Positions 24,981 through 36,869 of a stretch of DNA of 64,000 nucleotides are shown here, piece after piece. This DNA is from Blastomyces gilchristii SLH14081 (lineage: Eukaryota > Ascomycota > Eurotiomycetes > Onygenales > Ajellomycetaceae): contig NW_003101652.1 of assembly GCF_000003855.2 (NCBI RefSeq), forward strand, positions 100,366 to 164,365, given 5' to 3'. The notes under the pieces were generated by a model, which searched no databases, was not told the DNA's origin, and was given only the letters and a program-made list of their open reading frames with translations. The first letter of the stretch is position 1. The number at the start of each line of letters is the position of its first letter. The translations under genes and the position numbers were made by a program.

Positions 24981-25179
24981 TAGAATAATGTAATCTTTAT
25001 TAAGAACCTGATTATAATAAAGATATTAACACTGTCATTTGTAAGTTCTAGTCTATAAGATAATGAGTTTCTACTGAGATGAACAGTCTGTAGTATATAT
25101 AAGAAAAGAAGAAATTATACTCTCATTAAAGCTAAAAAAAAATAAGAAATAAAAACAGAATCATGAACATAATTTAGAG

Positions 25180-26250
25180 ATTAATAAAGAAAAAATAAAG
25201 AAAACTCAAACTTACATTCTTAATATTTATAACACTCAATTCTCTCACAACTATCAATTTTCTTCTTCAAAGAAGCAGAGAGTATTATATCTGTGATACA
25301 GATAATTGTTATATTTAATATAAAGACTGTTAGAAATGCACAGACTTCAGAGAAGCTGAATATCAGAATGTATACAGTTACAGCAGAATCTTGAGAGCTG
25401 ACTGTCTGTATATATAATCAGATACTTCTTACAAAGCTGTATTCACTTTCTCAGTTATACTGAAGTATTCAGTCTGAAAATAATTGAGATATAAAGAGAG
25501 AGCTCATCTGCTCAGACTAACTTTTATTATGAATTCATGACATTTGCATTGCCTTGATTACTCAGATTTTGTGAGTATTCAGAGACTCATCTCTCATTGA
25601 TAATGAGATTACAGAAATGCGCCACAGTGTGAGAATCATTGATAGAAAACTGAGACATATTCACATATGTCTGATCAGAGATTGTGCAGATAGAGAGAGA
25701 GTGATTATAGATCTGCAGAGCTGCAGAAGACACTGATAATACTGAGTGCTTTATAAGAACTGTTAGCTAGAATCTGTAAGAAATTACTTATAAGAAGACT
25801 TACAGCAAAGAAAGAAACTGTACTACTTAGAGTCAGAGACTGATCTGAGAGAGATATGAAATTAATCACTGATCTGAAGATCAGGTATGATAATAAGACT
25901 GAAGAAGATGAAGATACAGTTGTGAACAGCAGTGTCTCTGCTTCATCAGTTAGTAAAAAGCAATCAGAGAAGTTATGAGAATGCTTATAAGAAGCTCAGC
26001 AGTGATCAGATATTATTTATAAAGATATTGAAATTAAAAATTTTTTTATTCTTGAGAAGTTCTTGAATTAATATACAGATATTGTCAGAAATACTCTCTC
26101 TCTGTTATCTGAGTGAAAACACTTTGTGAATGAATGAGAATACTCACAGTTTATAAGAATAAAAGCTGTTATAGAAAAAGAGAAAAGAAGATAAGATTTT
26201 ATAAACAGATCTAAGATATTTATACTACTTTAGAGAGATTTGTTTACACT
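25180..26250 (+). pseudogene. Gypsy-1 extra ORF between pol and 3' LTR, function unknown
   Basis: After pol ends near 25000 a second long plus-strand frame appears, broken almost only by TGA (former Trp). Readable stretches include RAHLLRLTFIMNSWHLHCLDYSDF near 25500 (W from TGA), KKETVLLRVRDW near 25815 and DMKLITDLKIRYDNKTEEDED near 25855, then a Lys/Glu-rich helical part. It is Trp-rich and acidic in the middle. No gag, pol, env or chromodomain motif seen, nor a clear membrane segment. The same DNA is present in the second Gypsy-1 copy (rc, about 61900-63000). Confidence 0.5.
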
Positions 26251-26829
26251 GTGAATAATTCTACAGAACAGTCAGATCACTCTAGTAAATAAAAGTAATT
26301 ATAAATTACAGATCTGAATCTTTCTATATAACTATAAAGAGTGATTACAGACTGCAGATATCTTGATTCTACAATTCTATAGAGTTGATAAAAGAATGGA
26401 AAATTCCTTACAATTCTACAGTGTCAAAGAACAATAATTCATAAGAATAAGTAAAAGATTAACTTATAAATACTTCTCTTTGATAAGAATAATCTCATAG
26501 AGAGTGATTCATCTGTGAGATGAATCTGTGTAATAATTATACAAGAATCTTATAAAAATAATTGAGAGTTAACTGAAACTCTTCTATATAAAAGATATGA
26601 GATGAATCTGTATAATAGTCAGAGAAGAATCTGTAGATTATAAAGAATCTTATGAAATAAGAAACTGAGTAACAGACTCTTTTTTCTTTGTGATAACAAG
26701 GGATTTTTCCTCACTGAGATTTTTATAGATGTGAAGAGTTTTTAGTGAGTATTACTACAGTGCTGAGCTGACTCTATAAAGTCACTCAGTGAAAGACTTT
26801 ACAGATGAAGTCTTAGAGAGAAGAGAGTA

Positions 26830-27087
26830 TGTAAGAAATTCTGCTTCTCACAGATTCTTTATCTCTATTTCTATCTCTTATATAATTAATAAAGCTAGCA
26901 GCTCTTAACTACACATAACTATATAGACTGAAGTTTGTGAATACTATTCACAACTCAGCTTAAATACTATTATATATTTGACTTCTACATTTTATCTTTC
27001 TACTATAAATACTTCTAGTAGTTAACAGTACATATCACACCAAGCTGCAAACACCTGAATAATCACCTGCGAGCACTTATTCTTACA
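26830..27087 (+). repeat. Gypsy-1 3' LTR
   Basis: 258 bp, same length as the 5' LTR. The inner half is mutated (gaaattctgc, agcagctctt); the outer end is preserved (acaccaag, cacctgcgagcac, tcttaca). Mirror image of the 5' LTR pattern. Confidence 0.9.
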
Positions 27088-27092
27088 AAAAC

Positions 27093-27744
27093 CTAAGAAG
27101 AAGATCAGAATTAAAGTCACACTGCTACAGATTAGTTACTATGTATGTGAGATCTTTACTACACAGCTCACTCAGTGATTTGTTCATGCATTCACTGTCT
27201 GTGAGACTAAGATGAAGATATAAGTGTTTAATCACTCAGATCTCTACAGCTTGAGAATTATTAATATTTATACAGAGTTCAGACAGTTCTTTCAGATACT
27301 TATAAGCTACACTATAATAAGTAATAAGAAGCTGAGACTGAATACTTTTATTTCTAGAGATGAAGACAGTAGTAAATTAATAACTGTTAAAAGATCTGAA
27401 ACCTCTGAAGAAATAGTACTATAACTAAGTGAAATACTTTTCTTTTAACATGTCATTATATGTTGCAGAATCACATGTTTTCTTATAAACAATGAATAAG
27501 ATATAGTAAAATTCTTGTGAGTATTAAATAAGCAGTGACTGAAGATAAAACTTCTTAAGTTAACAGGTCAAAAAAATGTTTAAGAGATTGCAAGAATTAT
27601 TAATCATAGTATTATTACTTATATCACTGACATGTGCTATAATCTGATCTTCAATGATAAGTATTATGACTTTAAAAGTGTACTCTCTAGCATAGTCTTC
27701 TCATTTCATCAATCTCAGTTACTCACTAAGCTCTGTTACTTAGA
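27093..27744 (+). pseudogene. FunK1-A part 2: central region
   Basis: Directly downstream of Gypsy-1 and upstream of Gypsy-2. The translation reads VTLLQISYYVCEIFTTQ, then FVHAFTVCETKMKI-TGA-VFNHSDLYS near 27120-27250. This corresponds to the LLQISRYVREVF...RRFVHAFTICGxxMxxWVFDRSG signature of FunK1-type proteins. TSD-corrected joining to part 1 is one frame off, so a small indel or misread also exists. Mutated but still recognisable to about 27740. Confidence 0.65.
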
Positions 27745-27749
27745 TATCT

Positions 27750-28281
27750 TGTCACGCTCCCGGCCGCGCCAAGGCCCCGCTGCGGTTCCACACGGCTCAT
27801 CGCTTCCATGCGGATGATTTCATCCCATCTGAACTGGTTTCCAACCACTCTATGACATCATTCAGATATATCATAGAAAGATTTGATTGATGAATATAAG
27901 AACCTCACTTCTATATAAGGTCAGCAGATTACTCTTCCTTGATAATAAGATGCTGCTGAGGTATTACTTCAGCTATTCTCACTCATGAAATAAGAGAAGA
28001 ATATCTGCTCATTGTCTATATAGAATAGCTAGATGCTGACTTCTCATCAAAGAAGCAGTGATTCATTTTTCTTCTACTGAAATATATATAAGAGTTACTG
28101 TGTGTCTCATACAATCTTCTTAATATACTAAGTATCATATCTGTGATATTCTCATAATAACTCTGTAGTCTATGAGCTCACTATTCAAGTAAGATAGTCA
28201 AGCTCACTTATACAGCTTCTTAAATAACTATCTCTATATAACACTGCTGACTAGTTATTACTTCAGTTCTATTATATTATA
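27750..28281 (+). repeat. Gypsy-2 5' LTR
   Basis: 532 bp. The first 90 bp or so are fully unmutated and GC-rich (ccggccgcgccaaggcccc), although the flanking DNA to the left is mutated. The inner end is mutated (ctattatattata against ccgtcacattaca in the 3' LTR). Confidence 0.93.
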
Positions 28282-28399
28282 ATTTAAATCACTTTATCTG
28301 ATTATAAGTTTAAATCAGTCAAGCTTTAACAGACTGATATAATCTCATGCATCTGTACTGAGACTGATCTGATCTCATTCTCTGAGAAAAACACTACAT

Positions 28400-29340
28400 C
28401 ATCTTCTAGAGTGTGTACATCTCTATCTCAGCAGAAATCCGAGATTTCTGAACTCACTGTATATTTTGATATAAGCTCTTCAACTGCTCTGTCACCGCTG
28501 CAGCCTCTACACACCTACATCTATTATAAAGATAGAGAGATTAAGATCAGAGATTCTTTAAAATATAAGAGAAATATCTTATCTGAATTTCACAGCTTTA
28601 TCTGCACTCTTGAATGAAAATTCTGCCTTAATTCAAGTCAGTATAATACTCACAAGATATGAGTAATATACACTGTCAACCTTCTTGAAGACATCTCTGT
28701 GACTACTTAGGCTATCAAGAAGAGAGAGCTTGAGTGTATCAATACTGTCATAACTTGAGAAGAATTCAAGAACTTTCTACTGAATTAAATTGAAGATTAC
28801 TATAACTGCAGCTTCACAGCAGCACAGTGATTTAACTTATTATATCAATGAGATAATGAGAATTCTTCTGATTTCAATGTAAGATTTAAAGAATATTAAG
28901 AGAAATTAACTGATAATTTAAACTAATTAAAAACATAGCTTTATCTTATGAAGCTGACTTATAAGATGTGAATAATAATATTATAATATCAGAGTTTATT
29001 TATTAATTGCACTGAGCTTGTCAATCTGACTTTCTGAATCTATTTAAATAATCAATTCTCTGAGAAAAAGATCAACAAGATCTCTTCTAAGTAATTAATA
29101 ATAGAATCTAAATAACACTGTGATAACTTCAGTGTGAAGAAAGTAAAGAAGAATTTCAAGTATTCTGATTCTTCACTCACTATGAAGAAATATTAAAAAA
29201 GATTTGATAAAGATCTCTGTTTCAACTGCAGAGCTGATAATCACTATATCAGTAATTATAAGAAGCTGAAGAAGAGAAGAAACTGAGAAGATATCTTCTC
29301 AAAGTCAACTTCTCTTCTGATAAATATATTCATAGAAGAT
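28400..29340 (+). pseudogene. Gypsy-2 gag remnant
   Basis: A capsid-like frame from about 28410 contains YDSL- and FNLLYQWDNE-type stretches and ends in a knuckle near 29218-29260: CFNCRADNHYISNY, where the last Cys ligand has become Tyr. Multiple TGA and TAA codons. Confidence 0.7.
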
Positions 29341-29429
29341 AATAAAGAGAAAGAAATGAAGAATTAATAATTCTTGTATCTCTGAGTTTATATTATAATT
29401 ATAATATATACTCTGAATGAGAAGATATC

Positions 29430-32400
29430 AGTGAGATGTCTACTCAACTTCAGAGTAAATACTAACTTCATATTCTATTTCTTTTCTTTAATGAAGAATT
29501 GAAAGAAGATAGATCTGTCAGATTATATAAAATTTACTGATGAAATGAAATATCATCATTTTAGCATAATTCAAGTGAAGTATGTAATTACAGACTTAGA
29601 AGAAATCTTTAAGAAGAGCAGTCTGCTTCTTCACATAGTTAATATCATAGATGAGAATGTTATTCTAGATCTTTCATAATTGAGAGAAAACAATTCTCTC
29701 ATTGACTGAGTCACTTAGATGTAACAGTACTGTCTCACTAATAAAGAGACAGTGATAGAGAAATCTGAAGAGTTTCATTGAAAGAATCTTGAGAAAAAGA
29801 TTGAGTTAATATATTATATAGCAGATGACTGAAACTTAAGAATAGATGAAGAAGTCATCATTCTCACTATAAGATTAGTAGCAGTATTCATTATTGAAGA
29901 TAAATGTATATGATGTCTCTTTACAGATTTTAAGAATATCTTTTTAGAAAGAAAAGCAGTGAAGTTTTCTGATATCAAGATATAATATAAGATTCATCTT
30001 GAAGATAATGCAATGACACTGTACAGACCTCTTTATAACTTGTCTATAAAGAAATTAAATGTTCTGCATAAATATCTTAAAGAAGTGCAATCAAAGAACT
30101 GAATATATTTATCAAAGAGTTCAGCAGAGATGTCTATACTCTTTATATCTAAGAAGAATGATAGACTATGCTTATGTATAGACTACAGAGATCTCAATAA
30201 GATGACAGTTAAGAATCACTATTTATTACTATTAATTGATAAGATAATTGATTGATTATCTGAAGCAAAGATGTTCTCAAAGATTAATATACAGAATGTC
30301 TATCATAGAATCAGAGTTAATAAAGATAACATTTGAAAAATAGCTTTTTATATCAAGTACAGTAATTTTAAATATCTTGTTTTATCTTTTGATTTTTGTA
30401 ATACTTCAGTCATCTTTCAGACCTATATAAATGAGGTGCTGCAGAGTCTTATCAATGTCTTCTGCATAGTATACCTGAATGACATTTTAATCTTCTTGAA
30501 ATCAGAGAAAGAACATGATACTTGTGTTTAAGAAGTATTGAGTCACTTGAGACAGTATCAACTCTATACAAACACTGAAAAATGCTTGTTCTACATGCAG
30601 GAGATTGATTTCTTAGATTATATTATTAAGATGAATAGCATTTCAATGAACAGAAGCCAGGTCTTCATTATTGAGAACTGGCCAGCACTGCAGACATATC
30701 ATAAGATACAGATATTTCTAGAATTTGTAAATTTCTACAGATAATTCATCTATGCATATTCATGAATTACTGTCTCTCTTACAGATCTGTTAAAGAGAAG
30801 TGTGAAAGACAGGAAAATAAGATTATTTACTCTCACTTAAGACACTGTACAGATATTTGCAGAATTGAAACAAGCTTTTACAGATATCACAATACTGAAT
30901 CACTTTAATCTCAACTTACTCAATCAGTGTGAGACTAATACATCTGAGAATAAGATCTGTGAAATCTTTTCACAGTTGATACTGAAGATCTTTCAATATT
31001 GAAAGAATCAGAGAATAATCACTTCTGAAGAAACAGATAATGAATTATCTGTGAGAGAAGACTTTTTCACAGAATCTATAAGATACTGTGAATGAAGATT
31101 AGTAATCTTCTTCTTCAAGAAGTTATCACTCATATAGAGAAGATATGATACTCATGATCAGAAAATGTTAACAATTATCAAATTCTTTAAGATCTGATAA
31201 CATTATCTTCAGAGTAGTAAGTACTCAGTGCAAGTTCTCACTGATTATATAAATCTATGTTACTTCTTGATAACAAAGAGCTTGACAGAATGTCAAGCCA
31301 GGTGAGTAGAGCTGCTTTCAGAGTATGATTTCTATATCTGATATTATTCAGGTCAGCTTAATCTCACTAACACACTATCTAGATAATCTGATTATAATAT
31401 TGTTAATACAGAGAAGAATTCTACAAAAGAACCTCTGCTATCACTATAAAAGAAGCTGGCTGTAGAGGGTTGAGATTCTCTGAAGCTCAGAAACAGCACT
31501 GAAGAGACAGCTGTGTGACTCAGTATAGAAGGTGAAAGAAAACTCAGATCTCTGCAGAGAACTGATACTGAAGATCATAAGCTTCTTATATTATATTTTA
31601 CAATCATTGAATTAATAAAGAATGAAACAGTCTATAATCTTTCAATCTGACTACTTTTGAAATTTATTAATAAGTTATAGAAGAGGAACATCTCTACTGC
31701 AGCTTGAATTCAGAAGTTGAAGAAGAAAGAGTTTGATTTAAACTTGAAAGAGACAGGTTCTGAGTGAGATAATACTACTAAGAAATCAAGTCACTGATAA
31801 CTAGAAGAATGTGAACTTCTACTATTAAATGATTCAGTCTTTGTCTCTCATAGCAGAACAGTGTGTCAGAAGTTATTAAGAATTTATTATAATAATTCTC
31901 ATGCAGAGCACTTTGAGTTAGAGAAGATTAAGAAGCTTCTAGAATATAAATATATTTAAGACAAGCTTCAGACAGATATCAAAGAGTATATTAAAACTTA
32001 TAATATCTATCAAAAGATAAAGATCTCATGATATAAGTAATACAGTGAGTTAATATCACTGCCTGTTTTAAAAAGCTTATAGCAGAATCTATCAATGAAT
32101 TTCATAGTTGACCTGCTGAAGTTAACAAGAGTCAAAGAATATGACTCAATTTTAGTCATTGTTAATTACTTTATAAAGATGATTAGATATATCTCTTCTC
32201 ACAAAAAGATTAAAGCCTCTGAATTGACTGATCTGTTTTTAAATATTATTATTTATGATTATGATGCTCTGAAATTATTGATAACAGATTGAGAATTTCT
32301 CTTCATTAGTAAATACTGATTCACTTTTTACTATCATCTTATAATAAGATATCTTCTCAGTATCATATTTCATCTGCAGACAGATGATCAGACTGAACAC

Positions 32401-33280
32401 CAGAATCAGACACTAGAATAGCATCTTTGAGTATTCTATTTATATTATTAAAATAATTGACTTAAACATCTTCTAATCACTGAATTTGTATATAACAATG
32501 TAAAGAATATAATCTTAAAGATATCTTCTTTCTATACTTATTATGAATATAATTCTTTATTACTCAGTGATATCACAGATGATATTTTAAAAAGAGAAAT
32601 AGACAGTCAGAATATTAAACAGATACAGAGAACAGAGTATCTCTCAGTATCAGAAATAAAAGTGAGATTGAAACTTTTGAATAAAATTCATGAGAAGATG
32701 ATGAAAAGTATTCATCATATTCAGAAGTGACAGATGAAATACTATAATTGAAAACATCTTTCAATGAAGTTCTTGATAGAGAATTAAGTACTACTTTCAG
32801 CAAAGAATATCAAGATAATAAGACTGTGTAAGAAGCTCAGTGAGTGATGACTAGAATCTTTCTCAGTAACAAGAGTAATAAGTAAGCAGATATATAAGTT
32901 AAAATTATTCATAGAATTGAAATCAATTCATTCTGTTTTTCACATTTTCTATTTAAAGCTCTATAAGCAATACTCTGAAATAAAGCTATCTCAGTCAGAT
33001 GACATTGAGATTGAGAGTGATACTGAATATCTTATAAAGAAAATATTGAATAAGTAAATATATTACAGTAAGCTTTAATATCTTATTAAATAAGAAAATT
33101 ATTCATTATCAGAGAATTCATGAGAACTGCTTGAGCATTTGAAAAATACTGAGAAAGAGATTGTAAGCTATGAGACAGCTAGTAGAGACTGCTCTGTTAC
33201 ACACTAGAGACATTAAGTAAGAAATACTGCTTAAGACTTCTTATTTTTCTCAAAGAATTTTTTAGAGATAATCTCATAAT
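29430..33280 (+). pseudogene. Gypsy-2 pol remnant with chromodomain
   Basis: RT near 30080-30760: SILFISKKND, CIDYRDLNKMT, then YLND at 30472-30483 where YLDD is expected (one catalytic Asp to Asn), and FLEFVNFYR near 30715. RNase H near 31130-31290 and the LLSEYDFYI...G(Q)LN..DTLSR spacer near 31310-31385. The integrase core has MNFIVDLLKL at 32095-32125 and FHLQTDDQTEHQNQ near 32370. The chromodomain at about 33000-33160 reads EYLIKKILNK...YLIKWENYSLSENSWELLEHLKN-like. Typical chromovirus order; non-functional. Confidence 0.85.
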
Positions 33281-35015
33281 GATGAGTCAGTGTCTTATAG
33301 ACTCTGTAGCACTCTTCTTCTATTTTCTCTCAAAGGATTTTTTAGAAGTTTAATAAGACTATACAAGTATAAAATTCCTGAAATAGTTAGAGAAAAGAAA
33401 TATTTAAAATTAATAAAAAAGATTAATATTATTGATCTGCAGACTGCTGCTATTCTAGTAAGACTGCAGCTCACTGAAAAAGTAAAAAGAGAGAATCTCA
33501 GAGTCTACTTATTAATAACTACATCTTCATCAAACTCATTCTTCACTATTGAAGTCTCTGACACTGATATCTTTATCTGTTGAGAAGTTAGTACTACAGT
33601 GCTGCAGAGAAGCATGCTGCAGAAAAGCATAAGAGATGCTGAAAGTATTAACTTATTAACTTATAAAACATCTCAGTCATCTGCTTCAACTGAAGTGAGA
33701 TTCTCTTCAATCAGTGATTGATCTTCACAGTATTTTCAAAGATGATACTGACTAATCTCTTCTTAAGATCAGTCATTCTGAGATGTTTTTTCATCTCAGA
33801 GATTCACACTTTCATCTCTTTTTACAGATGAGTAAGAGAGATCTTCTCAGTCTTGATAGAATCTGTTAATACTTGAAGCTTCAAGACTCTTACTCTGTAC
33901 TGCTTGAATATCTAGACTTCTTATCAGAGCTGACACAATGTCTTTCTGTGAGATAATACTTACAGAGAGACAGGAGTTATTGTTGCAGATATAACAGAAA
34001 TAACAGAAGTGAGAGAAGAAGCAGATATATAAAATTCCCTCTTTCTTTAGCTGCTTAACACAGTGCAGATAAGTAGCAGTGTCAGTCAGAGACTACACTG
34101 AAGCCTCTTCATAGAGAGAAGATGAAGAAATTATAAGATTCTGCAGACTCAACTCAGCAGTATTCTGAGCAGAGCTCAGATATACTATGAAAGAGAAACT
34201 ACAGATTAAGCTTCTCAGAGTCACTGTTCTTGAAATTAAGCTCTTTCTGAGTTTCTCTCTGAATGATCACACAGGGTCATACATCACTGTATTAACTGAG
34301 AAGAGAGGTGATGTTGCAACAGTGATGAAGAGAGCAGAAAACAGACCAGGCACAGACACACTAGCTAGTAGAAGAGATGACATCTCACTACAAGATACAG
34401 TAACTATCATCACAGCTGCAAGAGAAGTAGAAGAAGATGTGATAATAAAAGCAGTACTTTTATAATCTGTCAACATCATCATCTCTGCCTTCAATCTGGC
34501 TTTCTTAACAGTCACAGAGGCCGCAGTCACATCACAAAGATATTTATTACTCACTAGAAAATGTCAGAATAAGCTCTTTATTATTCTTCAAGAATGATAC
34601 TCTTATACACTTACTGTTATAATTGAGAAGAAGAAAAGAAAAATGTTTCACAGAGAGAAGAGATCTTTTCAAAAAATCCTGTCACTACTGTTAGCTTTGT
34701 CTCTAAAAACACATCACTTTTGCAGAAAATTTCATATATAGAACAGAATATATTGAGAGATCTGTAAGTCACTTATTAACTATATTTTTCACATTTCAAA
34801 TTAATATATAAGAAACTCACTTATTACATATTTAATTTGAATGAAGATAAGAAAAGAAAGATCTACACAGTCAGTAGAAAAACTCATCTATTTCTTTATA
34901 TCATATATAGTATATGCACTGTTAATCAGTTAACAACTGTTGCTATACAATAAAGATAATTTCTAATTCAGTAATCTTGAGAATATAGAGACTATACTCT
35001 TAAAGAGAAGAATAT
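33281..35015. other. Gypsy-2 extra 3' region (1.7 kb) with ORF-like stretches on both strands
   Basis: Lies between pol and the 3' LTR, longer than a usual 3' UTR. Open frames exist on plus (33290-33583; 34187-34465) and minus (34267-34554) strands. The minus-strand readings over 33290-34560 stay open with few stops, so an antisense gene is possible. No domain recognised. Mutation removes certainty about which strand coded. Confidence 0.4.
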
Positions 35016-35547
35016 TATCATACTTCTAACTATATTAAGACTTTACTGCAGTTTCACACAACTTATTACTTTTATATGAATAATTTCATCTCATCTGAAT
35101 CAGTTTTCAACTACTCTATAACATCATTCAGATATATTATAGAAAGATTCAATTAATAAATATAAGAATCTCACTTCTATATAAGATTAGCAGATTACTC
35201 TTTCTTAGTAATAAGACACTGCTGAGGTATTACTTCAGCTATTCTCACTCATGAAATAAGAGAAGAGTATTCACTCATTGTCTATATAGAATAGCTAGAT
35301 ACTGACTTCTTATTAAAGAAGCAGTGATTCATTTTTCTTCTACTGAAATATATATAAGAGTTACTGTATATCTTATACAATCTTCTTAGTATACTAAGTA
35401 TCACATCTGTAATATTCTTATAATAACTCTGTAGTCTATGAGCTCACTATTTAAGCAAGATAGTTAAGCTTACTTATATAACTTCTTAAACAACTATCTC
35501 TACATAACACTGCTGACTAGTCACTGCTTCGGTTCCGTCACATTACA
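35016..35547 (+). repeat. Gypsy-2 3' LTR
   Basis: 532 bp, mutated except for the outermost 30 bp or so (cactgcttcggttccgtcac), the reverse of the 5' LTR pattern. Ends attaca before the tatct TSD. Confidence 0.93.
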
Positions 35548-35552
35548 TATCT

Positions 35553-36430
35553 GTTAAAAATTATCTTTCAGAAAACACAGATCTCTGAATAAGAAGATGT
35601 AAGTATTTAAATAATCATGTTTTATTAATAAACTGTTGAGAGATACTCAGTAGAAGAATGAACTAGCTTTCTCTATTCAGTTAGTATACAAGCTGAGTCT
35701 CTTTAATAGAAATGATAAGAAACTGTATAATAACTATATTCTTCACTGTTTTATAATATTATCTGCTGACTGACTAATCTATCAGTATAAATCATTCTTA
35801 AAGCTGCTTATAATACTTTGTAATATAATAAAGACATATCAGTCTCTTTATCTGAATAAGAATATTCTTTATCAGAATATTTCAGAAAACAATATAATAA
35901 TCACTGATTCAGATAATGTGAATAATCACTTAAGTATGTTAATCAATCTAGATCTTGCTAAAGAAGTTGAGAGTGAGTAAAGTGACACACAGTATCAGAC
36001 TGATATAATAGAGTTCATGATAATCAAGATACTGCTCAATATTAATTATATTTATCAGTATAATCTTGAGTTGTTTTTCTACATGCTTATCTGGCAGTGC
36101 ATCTGTCATAACTGAGAAAAGAATAACTATTCTAAGAATAGTAAACTTCATGTCTGATATACTGATAACTATGAAAATATTGCAAACATCAAGCTTAGCC
36201 ATATAAGCAAAGCTGAAAATATGAGATTCAGGTTCATTTTGAGAGAGTTCTCTTCAAAGTTCTGTGATGTTTTATCACTTTGCAGAGCTCTATGAGACAT
36301 ACTCTTTCCTTACAATGACAAAGATCTTATTGTTGGCACTCCTCAAGACTCAGACTGCTTATATGATTCTATTATTAAGGCATATGATGACACAATCGCT
36401 CAATTTGAACTTGAAAACCTCACTAGTGAT
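35553..36430 (+). pseudogene. FunK1-A part 3: kinase C-lobe and C-terminus
   Basis: Aligns over hundreds of bases with the less mutated FunK1-B at 43511-44190, with C-to-T/G-to-A differences (aataatcactgattcagat here against aataatcactgatccagac). The segment covers the ISENNIIITD catalytic region (about 35880), the INLDL activation segment (35940), LELFFYMLIWQC (36068) and the C-terminal SLCRAL...DILF, GTPQDSD, IIKAYDDTI at 36270-36400. The kinase core is destroyed by stops. It joins parts 1 and 2 once both gypsy elements are ignored. Confidence 0.8.
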
Positions 36431-36869
36431 AAATCTATTTAGTGTGCTCTCAGGGTTAAAGTAATGTCCTGCTGATTTGCTAAGTTAGATAGTTGATTTT
36501 TGATAATATTATTATTTTTCGTTTACTTATATCCAACATTTGCCTGATGAACTTGGGGATAAAGCTACAATATCCTGGAGCATGGCTGGGAAGATTGGAA
36601 AGGCGCTCATTGGTGACACTACAGAATCAGTAGAGTTTCGGTATAGATGTTAGAATTTCAGTCTTGTGACAGCCGACTCATTCTGCGCTTGAGCTCAGCC
36701 CACTCCTCTCTATAGCAATCTCTGGAGATCTACATGCCATCGCCGCCGCTTTCCACAGTTTAGGGGTCACTCGCCAGACGTGCACGCCTGGCCCGTCTCC
36801 CTATATCTATACTGGATTTCCACTATGGGATAAAAGTAGCATCCCCTAGAGCCTGGCTCGAAAATATAG
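36431..36869. other. Intergenic; mutated to unmutated transition
   Basis: Base composition returns to normal over about 36440-36600. No gene seen. An 18-mer, aggggtcactcgccagac, at about 36760-36777 is also present at 10357-10374 inside the FunK1 fragment; it may be a shared repeat or chance. Confidence 0.5.

Larger units (their letters stand above)
19836..27087 (+). mobile_element. Gypsy-1: complete Ty3/gypsy chromovirus, RIP-decayed
   Basis: 7.25 kb with two 258-bp LTRs that start tgtaaga and end tcttaca (inverted 7-mers; tcttata in the mutated 5' LTR). Flanks are aaaat (19831-19835) and aaaac (27088-27092), a 5-bp TSD with one C/T change. The internal order is gag, PR, RT-RNase H, integrase and chromodomain, then an extra ORF before the 3' LTR. 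It is inserted in FunK1-A, whose sequence continues on both sides. A second copy in reverse is at 60535-64000. Confidence 0.92.
27750..35547 (+). mobile_element. Gypsy-2: complete Ty3/gypsy chromovirus, RIP-decayed
   Basis: 7.8 kb with two equal 532-bp LTRs and a perfect 5-bp TSD, tatct (27745-27749 and 35548-35552). The 5' LTR starts tgtcacgctcccgg; the 3' LTR starts tatcatacttctaa, the same sequence after C-to-T/G-to-A change. A purine-rich run lies just before the 3' LTR (about 35000-35013). Gag, PR, RT, RNase H, integrase and chromodomain lie in chromovirus order, then 1.7 kb of extra DNA. Inserted into FunK1-A. A different family from Gypsy-1 by LTR. Confidence 0.93.

Noticed and set aside
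10357..36777. Shared 18-mer aggggtcactcgccagac as a transposon end
   Set aside because: Only two occurrences, with no inverted partner or TSD, and one lies inside FunK1 coding sequence. Not enough to define an element.
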